This document shows positions 1 to 8,779 of a DNA stretch of 64,000 bases, piece after piece. How positions within the stretch are numbered: position 1 is the stretch's first letter; every line of letters begins with the position of its first letter. The stretch is from JBBQZO01 sp038207625 (lineage in GTDB: Bacteria; Pseudomonadota; Gammaproteobacteria; Burkholderiales; Burkholderiaceae_D). The position numbers and the translations under genes were made by a program. The DNA lies in NCBI GenBank assembly GCA_038207625.1, contig JBBQZO010000004.1:233925-297924 (forward strand), in the 5' to 3' direction. The notes beneath the pieces were generated by a model that worked only from the letters and a program-made list of their open reading frames with translations, did not search any database and had not been told where the DNA came from.

Positions 1-1
1 G

Positions 2-937
2 CGCGAGGCGATCCGCGCCGAAAAACTGCTGACGGTGGCCTCGGCGATGGAGTTCATGGCATGGCGCACGCCCAACGGCTGCGCGTCCTGCCGCCCGGCG
101 CTGAACTACTACCTGATCTCGACCTGGCCGAACCTGGCCAAGGACGATCCGCAGTCGCGCTTCATCAACGAGCGCGCGCACGCCAACATCCAGAAGGACG
201 GCACCTACTCGGTGATTCCGCGCATGTGGGGCGGCATGACCACCGCCAACGACCTGCGCCGCATCGCCGACGTCGTCGACAAGTACGCGATCCCGTCGGT
301 GAAGGTGACCGGCGGCCAGCGCATCGACCTGCTGGGCGTCAAAAAAGAGGACTTGCGCGGTGTCTGGCAAGACCTGGGCATGCCCAGCGGACTGGCGTAT
401 GCGAAGGGGCTGCGCACGGTGAAGACCTGCGTGGGCAGCGAGTGGTGCCGGTTCGGCACCCAGGATTCGACGCTGATGGGCCAGCAACTGGAGCGCGAAC
501 TGTGCCTGATGTACGCGCCGCACAAGGTCAAGATCGCCGTGTCGGGCTGTCCGCGCAACTGCGCCGAGGCCGGCATCAAGGACGTCGGCGTGATCGGTGT
601 TGATTCGGGTTGGGAGATCTACGTGGGCGGCAACGGCGGCATCAAGACCGAAGTGGCGCAGTTCCTCGTCAAGCTCAAAACCCACGACGAAGTGATGGAG
701 TACTGCGGCGCTTTCCTGGAGCTGTATCGCAGCGAAGGGTGGTATCTGGAGCGCACCGTGCATTACCTGGCGCGGGTCGGCCTGGAGCATGTGAAGAAAC
801 GGGTGGTCGAGGACGGCGCCAACCGGCGTGCGCTGTACCAGCAACTGCGCACGGCGCTGGCCGGCCAGCCGGACCCTTGGCACCAGTCGGAACAGGCGAT
901 GGTCGACACGCGCCAGTTCGCGCCACTGACGGCATAA
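2..937 (+). CDS. nirB: Nitrite reductase large subunit NirB, 3' part
   Basis: This is the C-terminal 311 residues of the large subunit of assimilatory NAD(P)H-dependent nitrite reductase, which reduces nitrite to ammonium in the cytoplasm; the gene begins before the window. The text reads through the nitrite/sulfite reductase ferredoxin-like fold and the siroheme-4Fe4S domain. The four cluster/siroheme cysteines are visible as C-x5-C (codons 428-430 and 446-448) and C-x3-C (548-550 and 560-562). An upstream CxxC-like GCASC sequence near codon 80 fits the [2Fe-2S] region of the family. The stop at 935-937 is 16 bases before nirD, so the two are co-transcribed. Identification is secure; only the N-terminal FAD/NAD domain is missing from view. 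Confidence 0.96.
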   Translation, partial: REAIRAEKLLTVASAMEFMAWRTPNGCASCRPALNYYLISTWPNLAKDDPQSRFINERAHANIQKDGTYSVIPRMWGGMTTANDLRRIADVVDKYAIPSVKVTGGQRIDLLGVKKEDLRGVWQDLGMPSGLAYAKGLRTVKTCVGSEWCRFGTQDSTLMGQQLERELCLMYAPHKVKIAVSGCPRNCAEAGIKDVGVIGVDSGWEIYVGGNGGIKTEVAQFLVKLKTHDEVMEYCGAFLELYRSEGWYLERTVHYLARVGLEHVKKRVVEDGANRRALYQQLRTALAGQPDPWHQSEQAMVDTRQFAPLTA

Positions 938-953
938 CGAGAAGGAGCACGAG

Positions 954-1361
954 ATGACACAACAATGGAAATTGATCTGCAAAGTGACCGATATCCCGGT
1001 GCTGGGCGCGCGCGTGGTGCAGCGCGGTCTGGCGTGGCAGGAGTTGCCCAGCGTGGCGGTGTTTCGCAACAGCGAAGACAAGATCTTCGCGCTGCTGGAC
1101 CGCTGTCCGCACAAGGGCGGCCCGCTGTCGCAGGGCATCGTGTTCGGCGAAAAGGTCGCCTGTCCTTTGCATAACTGGAACATCGCGCTCGACAGCGGCT
1201 GCGCCACCGCGCCCGACGTCGGCTGCGCCAAGTCGTATTCCGTCAAGGTTGAAAACGGCAACGTGTTCCTCGACCTGGTCGAATTGAACGCGCCCGCCTC
1301 GCGCGCCGAGCAGGCGCTGGCCGGTACCTTCGCGCTGACCCGCCACATCGAGGCGGCATGA
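954..1361 (+). CDS. nirD: Nitrite reductase small subunit NirD
   Basis: This 135-residue protein is the small subunit of NAD(P)H nitrite reductase and has a Rieske-like fold. The start at 954 follows a good ribosome site (GAAGGAG, about 946). Unlike enterobacterial NirD, which lacks the cluster ligands, this copy keeps both Rieske pairs: C-x-H in RCPHKGG and C-x2-H in ACPLHNW. It may therefore bind a [2Fe-2S] cluster, as in NirD proteins of assimilatory operons. The stop codon overlaps the start of nasA (ATGA at 1358-1361), which points to translational coupling. It lies directly behind nirB, with which it forms the enzyme. Confidence 0.95.
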   Translation: MTQQWKLICKVTDIPVLGARVVQRGLAWQELPSVAVFRNSEDKIFALLDRCPHKGGPLSQGIVFGEKVACPLHNWNIALDSGCATAPDVGCAKSYSVKVENGNVFLDLVELNAPASRAEQALAGTFALTRHIEAA

Positions 1362-4150
1362 GTACCGGCGCCGCCGCCAGCGCGCGCGAGGTCAAGACGA
1401 CCTGCTGCTATTGCGGCGTCGGCTGCGGCGTCATCGCGAGCACCGACGGGGTGCAGGTGTTGGCCGTGCGCGGCGACCCGGACCACCCGGCCAACTTCGG
1501 CCGGCTATGCAGCAAAGGCAGCGCGCTGCACCTGACTGCGCGTCCGGTGCTGCAGCAGCAGGTGCGCGCACTGGCGCCGTCGATGCGTACGCGCCGCCAC
1601 GCCGATCGGCACGACGCGTCGTGGGACGACACGCTCGGCTACGTCGCCCAGCGCTTCGCCGACACGATCGCCGAGCATGGCCCTGACAGCGTGGCGTTCT
1701 ACATTTCTGGCCAGTTGCTCACCGAGGACTACTACGTCTTCAACAAGCTCGCCAAGGGACTGATCGGCACCAACAATATCGACACCAACTCGCGCCTGTG
1801 CATGTCCAGCGCGGTGGCCGGTTACAAGCAGACGCTGGGCGCGGACGCGCCGCCGGCCTGCTACGACGACATCGAACTGGCCGACGTGATCTTCATCGTC
1901 GGCTCCAACATGGCCTACGCGCATCCGGTACTGTACCGCCGGCTGGAAGCGGCCAAGCTGCGCAAACCGAATCTAAAAGTGATCGTGGCCGATCCGCGCC
2001 GCACCGACACGGCACTGGGCGCGGACCTGTTCCTGCAGATCCTGCCCGGCACCGACGTGGCACTATTTAACGGCATGCTGCACCTGTGTCTGTGGGAGGG
2101 CTTGACCGACCACGCCTTCATCACCCAGCACACGGACGGTTTCGCCGCGCTGAAAAACACCGTACGCGATTACACACCGAAGCTGGTGGCCGACATCTGC
2201 GGCATCGCCGAAGCGGATCTGGTGCAGGCGGCGCGCTGGTTCGGCCAGTCCAAGGCCGCGCTGTCGCTGTACTGCCAGGGTCTGAACCAGTCGTCGGCCG
2301 GCACGGCCAAGAACGCCGCGCTGATCAACTTGCATCTGGCCACGCGCCAGATCGGCAAACCGGGCGCCGGCCCGTTTTCCCTGACCGGTCAGCCGAACGC
2401 GATGGGCGGGCGTGAAGTGGGCGGCATGGCCAATTTGCTGTCGGCCCACCGCGACATGGGCAACCCCGCGCACCGCGCCGAAGTGGCCGCGCTGTGGGGT
2501 GTGCCGACCGTGCCGGCCACGCCCGGCACCACGGCCGTCGAAATGTTCGAGGCGCTGGCCGAAGGTAAAATCAAGATCATCTGGATCGCCTGCACCAATC
2601 CGGCCCAGTCGATGCCGGACCAGAAGCTGATCCGCGCCGCGCTCGAGAATGCCGAGCTGGTGATCGTGCAGGAAGCCTATGCCAGCACCGCCACCGTGGC
2701 CTACGCCGACGTGCTGCTGCCGGCCTCCACCTGGGCCGAGAAGGAAGGCACGGTCACCAATTCGGAGCGCCGCATCACACGCGTCAACGCGGTGCTGCCC
2801 AAGCCTGGCCAGAGCCGGCACGACTGGGAAATCGTCAGCGATTTTTGCGCCGTGCTGGCGCCCTTGCTGGGCAAGCCGGCCGCACCGTTCGTGTACGCGA
2901 CGACCGAGGACATCTGGAACGAGCACCGCGAATCGACGCGCGGACGCGACCTCGATATCACCGGGCTGTCGTTCAAGATCTTGAGCGAGCAGGGGCCGCA
3001 GCAGTGGCCGTTTCCCACCGGCGCCGAACACGGCAAAGCGCGGCTGTACGAGGACGCCGTGTTTCCCACTGCCAGCGGGCGTGCGCATTTCGTCGATACG
3101 CCGTATCAGCCGGTGGCCGAACCGGTCGACGCGCGCTACCCGATCCACCTGAACACGGGCCGGCTGCGCGACCAGTGGCACGGCATGAGCCGCAGCGGCA
3201 CCGTGGCGCAGTCGTTCGCGCATGTGGCCGAGCCGTCGGTGGTACTGGCGCACGCCGACATGGCGCACAAGCGCCTCAAGGACGGCGACCTGGTGCACGT
3301 CACCAGCCGGCGCGGCAGCCAGATTTTGCCGGCCGTGGGCGGTGACGACATGCGCGCCGGCCAGGCCTTCATCGCCATGCACTGGGGGCAGGAATATCTG
3401 TCCGGGCGCAGCGGCGCCGGTGCCGGCGTGGGGGCGACGTTCGGCGTGAACAGCCTGACCCAGTCGGCGTTCGATCCCAGCTCCAAGCAGCCCGAACTCA
3501 AACACGCGGCCATCAAGGTGCTCAAGGCCGAACTGCCGTGGCGCTTCGTGGTGTTTGGCTGGGTCGACGAGGCGCAGGCCTTGTTGCTGCACGCCCGTCT
3601 GCAGCCGTTCATGCGCCGCTTCGCGTTTTCGTCTTGCACCTTGTTCGGGCGCGAACGGGTCGGCGTGCTGCTGCGCGCTGCCGATGACTATGCGGGCGAG
3701 CCGGCCCTGGTGCGGGAAATCGAGACGCTGTTTGGCATCGATGGGGCCAGCGTGCTGCGCTACGACGACACCAAGCGCGGCAACGCGCGCCACATGCTGG
3801 TGGCCGACGGCAAGCTGGCCGCCGTTGCGCTGGCCGGCGACATCACGGCCGAGCACTGGCTCAAGCAGATGCTCGAGGCCGACACGTCCGTGGCCGCGCT
3901 GGGACGCTTGCTGCTGTCGCCATCGAGCAGCGCGCCGCAGGGTTTCAAGTCGCGCGGGCGCATCGTGTGCAGCTGCCTGAACGTGGCGCAAAACGAGATC
4001 GGCGCGGCGCTCGAGACGATGGGTGGCGTGCCGGACAAGCTGGCCGCCCTGCAGGCCAGGCTCAAGTGCGGCACCAGTTGCGGCTCCTGCGTGCCGGAGC
4101 TCAAACAGATGGTGTTTGCGGCCAGCTCGGCGCCGGCCAAGGCGGCATAA
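1358..4150 (+). CDS. nasA: Assimilatory nitrate reductase, catalytic subunit
   Basis: A 930-residue molybdopterin oxidoreductase that reduces nitrate to nitrite in the cytoplasm, feeding NirBD. The N-terminus has the 4Fe-4S motif C16-x2-C19-x3-C23-x27-C51, followed by the molybdopterin-binding domains (about residues 60-560) and the dinucleotide-binding C-terminal domain (about 600-720). The last 60 residues carry a BFD-like [2Fe-2S] motif (CSC, then CGTSCGSC near residue 905), typical of the NasA type that takes electrons through an extra cluster. The gene overlaps nirD by four bases and is the last gene of the operon. Confidence 0.95.
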   Translation: MSTGAAASAREVKTTCCYCGVGCGVIASTDGVQVLAVRGDPDHPANFGRLCSKGSALHLTARPVLQQQVRALAPSMRTRRHADRHDASWDDTLGYVAQRFADTIAEHGPDSVAFYISGQLLTEDYYVFNKLAKGLIGTNNIDTNSRLCMSSAVAGYKQTLGADAPPACYDDIELADVIFIVGSNMAYAHPVLYRRLEAAKLRKPNLKVIVADPRRTDTALGADLFLQILPGTDVALFNGMLHLCLWEGLTDHAFITQHTDGFAALKNTVRDYTPKLVADICGIAEADLVQAARWFGQSKAALSLYCQGLNQSSAGTAKNAALINLHLATRQIGKPGAGPFSLTGQPNAMGGREVGGMANLLSAHRDMGNPAHRAEVAALWGVPTVPATPGTTAVEMFEALAEGKIKIIWIACTNPAQSMPDQKLIRAALENAELVIVQEAYASTATVAYADVLLPASTWAEKEGTVTNSERRITRVNAVLPKPGQSRHDWEIVSDFCAVLAPLLGKPAAPFVYATTEDIWNEHRESTRGRDLDITGLSFKILSEQGPQQWPFPTGAEHGKARLYEDAVFPTASGRAHFVDTPYQPVAEPVDARYPIHLNTGRLRDQWHGMSRSGTVAQSFAHVAEPSVVLAHADMAHKRLKDGDLVHVTSRRGSQILPAVGGDDMRAGQAFIAMHWGQEYLSGRSGAGAGVGATFGVNSLTQSAFDPSSKQPELKHAAIKVLKAELPWRFVVFGWVDEAQALLLHARLQPFMRRFAFSSCTLFGRERVGVLLRAADDYAGEPALVREIETLFGIDGASVLRYDDTKRGNARHMLVADGKLAAVALAGDITAEHWLKQMLEADTSVAALGRLLLSPSSSAPQGFKSRGRIVCSCLNVAQNEIGAALETMGGVPDKLAALQARLKCGTSCGSCVPELKQMVFAASSAPAKAA

Positions 4151-4277
4151 GCAGCCGGCTACGCTGCAAAGGGTGGTCGGGCTAAAGGGACGGCAGGGCG
4201 CTACGGAGGTGGCAGGATGGTATGCCTTGAAAGGCGTAAGCCCGAACCCGAGGCTGCGAGGCGGCATGAAAAGGCGC

Positions 4278-4306
4278 TGACGCGCGCCCGCTACGGGTGC
4301 GCGTCA
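4278..4306 (+). terminator. 13-bp hairpin downstream of nasA
   Basis: Positions 4278-4290 and 4294-4306 can pair over 13 positions (one G-T wobble) around the triloop CTA. It lies 128 bases after the nasA stop. There is no T run after it, so it is not a classical intrinsic terminator. It could be an RNA 3'-end stabilizer for the nir-nas transcript or a factor-dependent end. Confidence 0.4.
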
Positions 4307-4326
4307 CGGCTGGCGCTGCTCCCCGA

Positions 4327-4479
4327 TCATGCGCGTCCAGCGGCGCCTGTCACTAAGCCAACACCGGCGTCGCCGCTGCCATGGATGGCGCTTTGTTCAA
4401 TGGCGATGTCGCTCTGGTCCGACTGGTATTGCTCCGGCAGATTGTCGAGCGATGGACTGGTGGGGTCGATGTACGTCAT
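4327..4479 (-). CDS. Small hypothetical protein (50 aa)
   Basis: This short frame starts with MTYIDPTSPSLDNLPEQYQS and ends in GAAGRA. It is supported by a strong ribosome site (AGGAGA, 4485-4490 on the complement) at proper distance from the ATG at 4477-4479. The product is acidic, lacks any membrane segment and has no motif I recognise. It is convergent with nasA and divergent from the SMP-30-like gene. The good start signal is the main reason for calling it; a chance frame remains possible. Confidence 0.45.
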   Translation of the reverse strand: MTYIDPTSPSLDNLPEQYQSDQSDIAIEQSAIHGSGDAGVGLVTGAAGRA

Positions 4480-4947
4480 CTTTGTCTCCTGTCAGGTCTA
4501 AGGGCCGTTCCGTTCGCATGGGGGGGCGCAGCTGCCGTTCTGACTTGGTCGGCCCGGCCGACATGGCGGGCGAGCCAGCTGTTCTGAGCGGGACGCTGGC
4601 TGTGCCACGCCGCTTGGTTCCTAGCGAGGGAACGCGCAGCGATCGGGCCAGCCTTGCATGGGCATGGGCGGGCGATCACTGTCTGATAAGTTTGCGTCGC
4701 GAGATGACGGTTGGTTTGATCTGCCTCAATGTTGCGCAGCATGCGTGGAACTCTGCGCGGCCTCGTCCATGCTGCGCGGCAGAACGGCTTGGCGTGCCAG
4801 AACACGGCACCGTCGCGGCCGACGTGCGCGTAGCTTGTCGATCGGATGGTATTCGAAAGTATCGGTGTTGAATGAGTGAACCAATAGCCAGTTTATCAAT
4901 CGCAGGCGCTTACCGATAATGGCCCTATCGTCACTTGGGAGCACATC
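4480..4947. other. Intergenic region without recognised gene
   Basis: No convincing coding frame is seen here; the longer open frames show no protein-like features. Close to its right end a possible -10 box GATAAT (4915-4920), with a weak TTTATC 17 bases upstream, could serve the SMP-30-like gene at 4948. Confidence 0.4.
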
Positions 4948-5952
4948 ATGCATACAAAAACACTGTTGAGCGCGGCGCTGTTTGCGCTGCTGGTCGGATC
5001 GGGCGCGGGCGCGCACAGCGCCGCGAGCCAGACCCCGCCGACGCTGGCCTTGCCGGCCGACTGGTATCCGGAAAGTGTGGCGCTGGGCCCGGACGGCTCG
5101 CTGTACGTGGGCAGCTGGCGCAACGGCGCGGTGGCGCGCGTGCGCCCGGACGGCTCGCCCCCGCAGATCCTGGTGACGCCGGGTTCGAACGGCCTGGCCA
5201 ACGCGCAAGGCGTGCTGGTCGACGCGCGGCGTCAGCGCCTGTGGGTGTGTTCCGGCAATATCGGCTACACGACGGTGCCGTCCACGCCCAGCGCGCTGAA
5301 AAGCTACGACCTGGCCAGCGGCGCGCCCGTGGCCAGTTATGCGATGCCCGACGACGGCTATTGCAACGACCTGGTGCAAGACAGCGGCGGCACCATCTAC
5401 ATCAGCGACTCGGCCCACCCGCGCGTACTGCGCCTGCGCGAGGGCGAAGCGGCATTAAGCGTGTGGAAGGAAGATCCCGCGCTGGCCGGCGGCAGCGATG
5501 GCTATTTTTTGAATGGTATCGCGCTCGAAGGCGACGACACGCTGTATGTCAGCGCCGTGTCGGCCTTGCCGTGGTTTTCGCGCATCCGCATCGGGGCGCA
5601 CGGTCGGGCGGGCGCCAGCACGCGCATTGCGGTGCCGCGGGTGCTGAAAAACGCCGACGCGATCCGCAGCATCAGCGCGGGTCGCCTGCTCATTTTCGAG
5701 AGCAATGCGTTCGGCAAGAGCGGGCCGTACGGCGGGCAGATCAGCATCGCCCAGATCGACGGCGCCGCCGCCACGCTGACGACGGTGGTTGGTGGCTTGA
5801 ACGATGCGTCTTCCGGCGTGCTGGTGGGCAAGCGGATTTACTTCATCGAGTCAAAGTATGGTTTGTTGTTCATGCACAAGAACGACCCGGGCGCGCTGCC
5901 CGTCGGCGTGCCGTTCGACGTGCAGTCGGTGGCTTTGCCGGACGCGCCCTAG
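4948..5952 (+). CDS. Exported SMP-30/gluconolactonase-like beta-propeller protein
   Basis: A 334-residue protein with a clear signal peptide (MHTKTLLSAALFALLVGSGAGAHS). The mature part resembles NHL/SMP-30 propeller proteins: repeated strands such as YPESVALGPDGSLYVGSWRNGAVARV and a YISDSAHPRVLRL blade. The family includes lactonases and metal-dependent esterases, but the substrate here cannot be told. GGGAG lies 7 bases before the ATG. It stands alone, convergent with the small gene at 6002-6352. Classification as an exported propeller is reasonably firm; catalytic function is not. Confidence 0.7.
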   Translation: MHTKTLLSAALFALLVGSGAGAHSAASQTPPTLALPADWYPESVALGPDGSLYVGSWRNGAVARVRPDGSPPQILVTPGSNGLANAQGVLVDARRQRLWVCSGNIGYTTVPSTPSALKSYDLASGAPVASYAMPDDGYCNDLVQDSGGTIYISDSAHPRVLRLREGEAALSVWKEDPALAGGSDGYFLNGIALEGDDTLYVSAVSALPWFSRIRIGAHGRAGASTRIAVPRVLKNADAIRSISAGRLLIFESNAFGKSGPYGGQISIAQIDGAAATLTTVVGGLNDASSGVLVGKRIYFIESKYGLLFMHKNDPGALPVGVPFDVQSVALPDAP

Positions 5953-6001
5953 TCAGCGCGCCGAGATGGGGTGTGGCGGACCGCTCGGAGCGCCACTGGC
6001 C

Positions 6002-6352
6002 TCAGGACGGCCGGGTGGCCGGCGGTGGGCTGGCGTTCAGGCAACCCAACACCTGGCGCACCCGTTCGACGCTGGCGCCGTCGGCGTCCCACAGACCGTG
6101 CGCCAGCAGCACCGTCATTTCATCGACCGAATAACGGTCGCCCATCACTTGCCGATCCCAATGGTCGACCTGTTGCGGGAATGCACGGGCGTCGAACCAG
6201 GGCATACCGTCGCGCTCGCACAGCACCAGCACGTTGAAGTCCAGCTGCCGGTCGATCCAATGGGCGATCAAGGTGCCGTCGGGGCCGTGATTGCGCAAGA
6301 AATCGTCGACGGTGGGCGGAAGCGCATGCGGATGGATGATTCGTGAGCACAT
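6002..6352 (-). CDS. Hypothetical protein (116 aa)
   Basis: A 116-residue soluble protein beginning MCSRIIHPHALPPTVDDFLRNHG. It has no signal peptide and no membrane segment, with a Trp- and Asp-rich body (WFDARAFPQQVDHWDRQVMGDRYSVDEMTVLLAHGLWD) that looks like a real folded protein. I do not recognise the family. The ribosome site before 6352 is weak. It precedes aroG with 27 bases between the aroG stop and its own stop-side neighbour region reversed, that is, aroG lies upstream on the same strand and read-through from aroG is possible. Confidence 0.55.
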   Translation of the reverse strand: MCSRIIHPHALPPTVDDFLRNHGPDGTLIAHWIDRQLDFNVLVLCERDGMPWFDARAFPQQVDHWDRQVMGDRYSVDEMTVLLAHGLWDADGASVERVRQVLGCLNASPPPATRPS

Positions 6353-6379
6353 GGGACGGACCTGATCAGTAAATGCAAC

Positions 6380-7438
6380 TTAAGGGCGGGCGCGCAGCTG
6401 CGCGGCGGCGTCGCGCAACATCGTCTCGGTGGTGGCCCAGTCGATGCAGCCGTCGGTCACCGAGCAGCCGTATTTGAGCTGGGACAGGTCGGACGGAATC
6501 TTCTGGTTGCCGGCCACCAGGTTCGATTCGATCATCACGCCCACCAGCGACTTGTTGCCGTGGCGAATCTGGTTGACGACGTCGGCCATCACCAAAGGCT
6601 GCAGCTCGGGCTTCTTGTAGCTGTTCGCGTGCGAGCAGTCGACCACCAGATTGGCCGGCAGCTTGGCTTTTTCCAGCGCCTGTTCGGCGATCGCGATCGA
6701 CACCGAGTCGTAATTGGGCCGCCCGTCGCCGCCGCGCAACACCACGTGGCCGTAGGCGTTGCCGCGGGTGCGCACGATGGCCACGTTGCCGGCGCTGTTA
6801 ATGCCCAGGAAAGAATGCGGATGGGCCGACGACAGGATCGCGTTGATGGCGATGTTGATGTCGCCGTCGGTGCCGTTCTTGAAGCCGACCGGGGTCGACA
6901 GGCCGGACGACATCTCGCGGTGTGTCTGCGATTCCGTGGTGCGCGCGCCGATCGCGGTCCAGGCGATCAGGTCGCCCAGGTATTGCGGCGAGATCGGGTC
7001 GAGCGCCTCGGTGGCGGTGGGCAGGCCCAGCTCGCACACGTCGATCAGGAACTGGCGCGCTTTTTCCATGCCGGCGTCGACGCGGAACGAATCGTCCATG
7101 TCCGGGTCGTTGATGTAGCCCTTCCAGCCGGTGGTGGTGCGCGGTTTTTCAAAGTACACCCGCATCACCAGCAGCATCGTGTCGGCCACTTCGGCCTGCA
7201 GCGTTTTCAGGCGGCGCGCGTAATCGAGTCCGGCGACCGGGTCGTGGATCGAGCACGGTCCGACCACCACGAATAGCCGCTTGTCCTTGCGGTCGATGAT
7301 GTTGCGCAGCGCTTCGCGCCCTTGCATGACGGTGGCAAACGCGGCGTCCGTCAGCGGCAGTTTGGCGTGCAGCTCGGCCGGCGTGGGCATCGGCGCGAAC
7401 GAGGTGACGTTGATGTTTTCAATATCTGGTGTGTTCAT
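6380..7438 (-). CDS. aroG: 3-deoxy-7-phosphoheptulonate (DAHP) synthase, class I
   Basis: A 352-residue enzyme that condenses phosphoenolpyruvate and erythrose 4-phosphate, the first step of the shikimate pathway. Family signatures are plain: VVVGPCSIHDP, FEKPRTTTGWKGYINDPDMD, GARTTESQTHREMSSGLSTPVGFKNGTDG and the metal-site stretch VVDCSHANSYK. Length equals E. coli AroG/AroF. The start MNTPDIENINV was chosen because residues upstream in the same frame are not protein-like and would run through the terminator at 7519-7555. Which aromatic amino acid inhibits it cannot be decided by eye. Confidence 0.95.
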   Translation of the reverse strand: MNTPDIENINVTSFAPMPTPAELHAKLPLTDAAFATVMQGREALRNIIDRKDKRLFVVVGPCSIHDPVAGLDYARRLKTLQAEVADTMLLVMRVYFEKPRTTTGWKGYINDPDMDDSFRVDAGMEKARQFLIDVCELGLPTATEALDPISPQYLGDLIAWTAIGARTTESQTHREMSSGLSTPVGFKNGTDGDINIAINAILSSAHPHSFLGINSAGNVAIVRTRGNAYGHVVLRGGDGRPNYDSVSIAIAEQALEKAKLPANLVVDCSHANSYKKPELQPLVMADVVNQIRHGNKSLVGVMIESNLVAGNQKIPSDLSQLKYGCSVTDGCIDWATTETMLRDAAAQLRARP

Positions 7439-7518
7439 GATCTTGCTTCTATGCGTGTATGGGCGAAAGACAACGCAACATAGTAGCCCCAAACGTGGCC
7501 ACCTGCAGGCCCGAGGCC

Positions 7519-7555
7519 AAAAAAACGGGCGCCGCACACACGCATGGCAGCGCCC
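7519..7555 (-). terminator. Intrinsic terminator or attenuator upstream of aroG
   Basis: On the minus strand a 9-bp stem (7547-7555 pairing with 7527-7535, one T-G wobble) is followed by a run of seven T (7525-7519). It lies 81 bases before the aroG start and 109 bases after the stop of the HupE-like gene. It may end the DUF4331/HupE operon, or act as an attenuator in the aroG leader if the promoter is upstream of it. Confidence 0.75.
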
Positions 7556-7663
7556 TGGGTCCATCGTATAGCTTTGGCGAAACATTAGATTGCGCGATTG
7601 CGACACCGGATTGCGCAATGACGACACGCCGAAGCGTCACCCCGACACCAAGGTGCCGGCACC

Positions 7664-8779
7664 TTAGATGAGTTTAAGGTCGAAGGCCCGTTCGACAAAC
7701 CAGCCGGTGGCCAGCAGCGCGATCGCCAGTGAGCCGGCGCGCATCAACTGGCGGTACACGCCGGTGCGCAGCAGCAGCAGGGCGGCCGGCAAGAACACCG
7801 CCACGATGGCCATCTGGCCGAGTTCGACGCCCACGTTAAAGCCGAACAGGCGCGCCAGCAGCGCGCCCTGCGGCAAACCCAGGTCGGCCAGCACGCCGGC
7901 AAAGCCGAAGCCGTGGATCAACCCGAACGCAAACGCGGCCAGCGGGCGGCGCCCGCGGAACAGCGGCAGCAGATTGTTCAAGGCGGCGAACGCGACCGAG
8001 GCGGCGATGCTTGATTCGACCAGCCGGGACGGCAGCGTCACCAGCTGCAGGCTGGCCAGCGTCAGCGTCAGCGAGTGTGCCAGCGTGAACGCGCTGACCA
8101 CCTTGAGCACGTCGATGAAGGCCGGACGCAAGCCGCGCGCGCCCGGTTCGCCCAGCAGCACGGCCGGCAGCAGCAGCGACAGCAGGAACAGGATATGGTC
8201 GAGGCCGATCCAGATGTGCCACATGCCGTGGCGCACATAGTCGCCGAACTGGCCCAGCGCGTCGGGGCGGCCGATGGCCAGCGTCTGGCTGGCGCGCTCG
8301 GGGCTGAAGATGGCCGTCGAGGTCTGGCCGGCGTGCTCCAGCCGCAGCAGGCCTTTGTGCTGCGGGTCCAGTTCGGCGAACAGCCGGTAGCCGACAGTTA
8401 GCGCGCTGATCGGCGCGCCGCAGTCGGCGCCAAAGCGCAGCACCGTGTAGGCGCCGTCGGTGTGCTGGTCGATTTGCTGCTGGCGCACGCGCGCCGCACA
8501 GGCGTTCTGTCCGCTGGCGATGGTCAGGTGCGCCAGCGCATAGCTGGCGATGGCCTCGTGGCGGGCGCGGATCTCGTCCCACGTCAGCTGGCCGTCGCCG
8601 TCGCCGTCAAGGCCGATGGCAAAGTCGAGATCGCGCAAGGCGATGTCCCATTGGCCGTCGATGTGCGCGCCATCGACCTTCAGTGTCAGGTAGCTGTCGC
8701 TCGGTTTGTGCGCCTGCGCGGGTGTGCAGGCGAACGTGAACGCGCACAGCGCGACGATCCATTGTGCAATGCGGCCCAT
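7664..8779 (-). CDS. HupE/UreJ-type membrane protein with EF-hand loop
   Basis: A 371-residue inner-membrane protein. A signal peptide (MGRIAQWIVALCAFTFACTPAQA) precedes a periplasmic domain of about 150 residues. That domain contains a complete EF-hand loop, D58-G-D60-G-D62-G-Q-L-T-W-D-E69, with ligands at loop positions 1, 3, 5 and 12. The C-terminal half has six or so membrane helices with the HupE/UreJ_2 signatures WIGLDHILFLLSLLLP and GLIHGFGFAGVLADLGLP. A strong site GGAGGTG precedes its ATG, which overlaps the TPR gene stop by one base (TGATG). It is the last gene of the DUF4331 operon. HupE relatives are proposed metal transporters, but substrate here is unknown. Confidence 0.8.
   Translation of the reverse strand: MGRIAQWIVALCAFTFACTPAQAHKPSDSYLTLKVDGAHIDGQWDIALRDLDFAIGLDGDGDGQLTWDEIRARHEAIASYALAHLTIASGQNACAARVRQQQIDQHTDGAYTVLRFGADCGAPISALTVGYRLFAELDPQHKGLLRLEHAGQTSTAIFSPERASQTLAIGRPDALGQFGDYVRHGMWHIWIGLDHILFLLSLLLPAVLLGEPGARGLRPAFIDVLKVVSAFTLAHSLTLTLASLQLVTLPSRLVESSIAASVAFAALNNLLPLFRGRRPLAAFAFGLIHGFGFAGVLADLGLPQGALLARLFGFNVGVELGQMAIVAVFLPAALLLLRTGVYRQLMRAGSLAIALLATGWFVERAFDLKLI

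Noticed and set aside
2063..4267. 734-codon minus-strand open frame
   Set aside because: It is the shadow of nasA, rich in His, Arg and Gly as expected from reversed GC-rich coding DNA; nasA is certain.
4329..4871. 180-codon plus-strand open frame
   Set aside because: No ribosome site, Arg-rich composition without protein-like pattern, and it runs against the better supported small gene.
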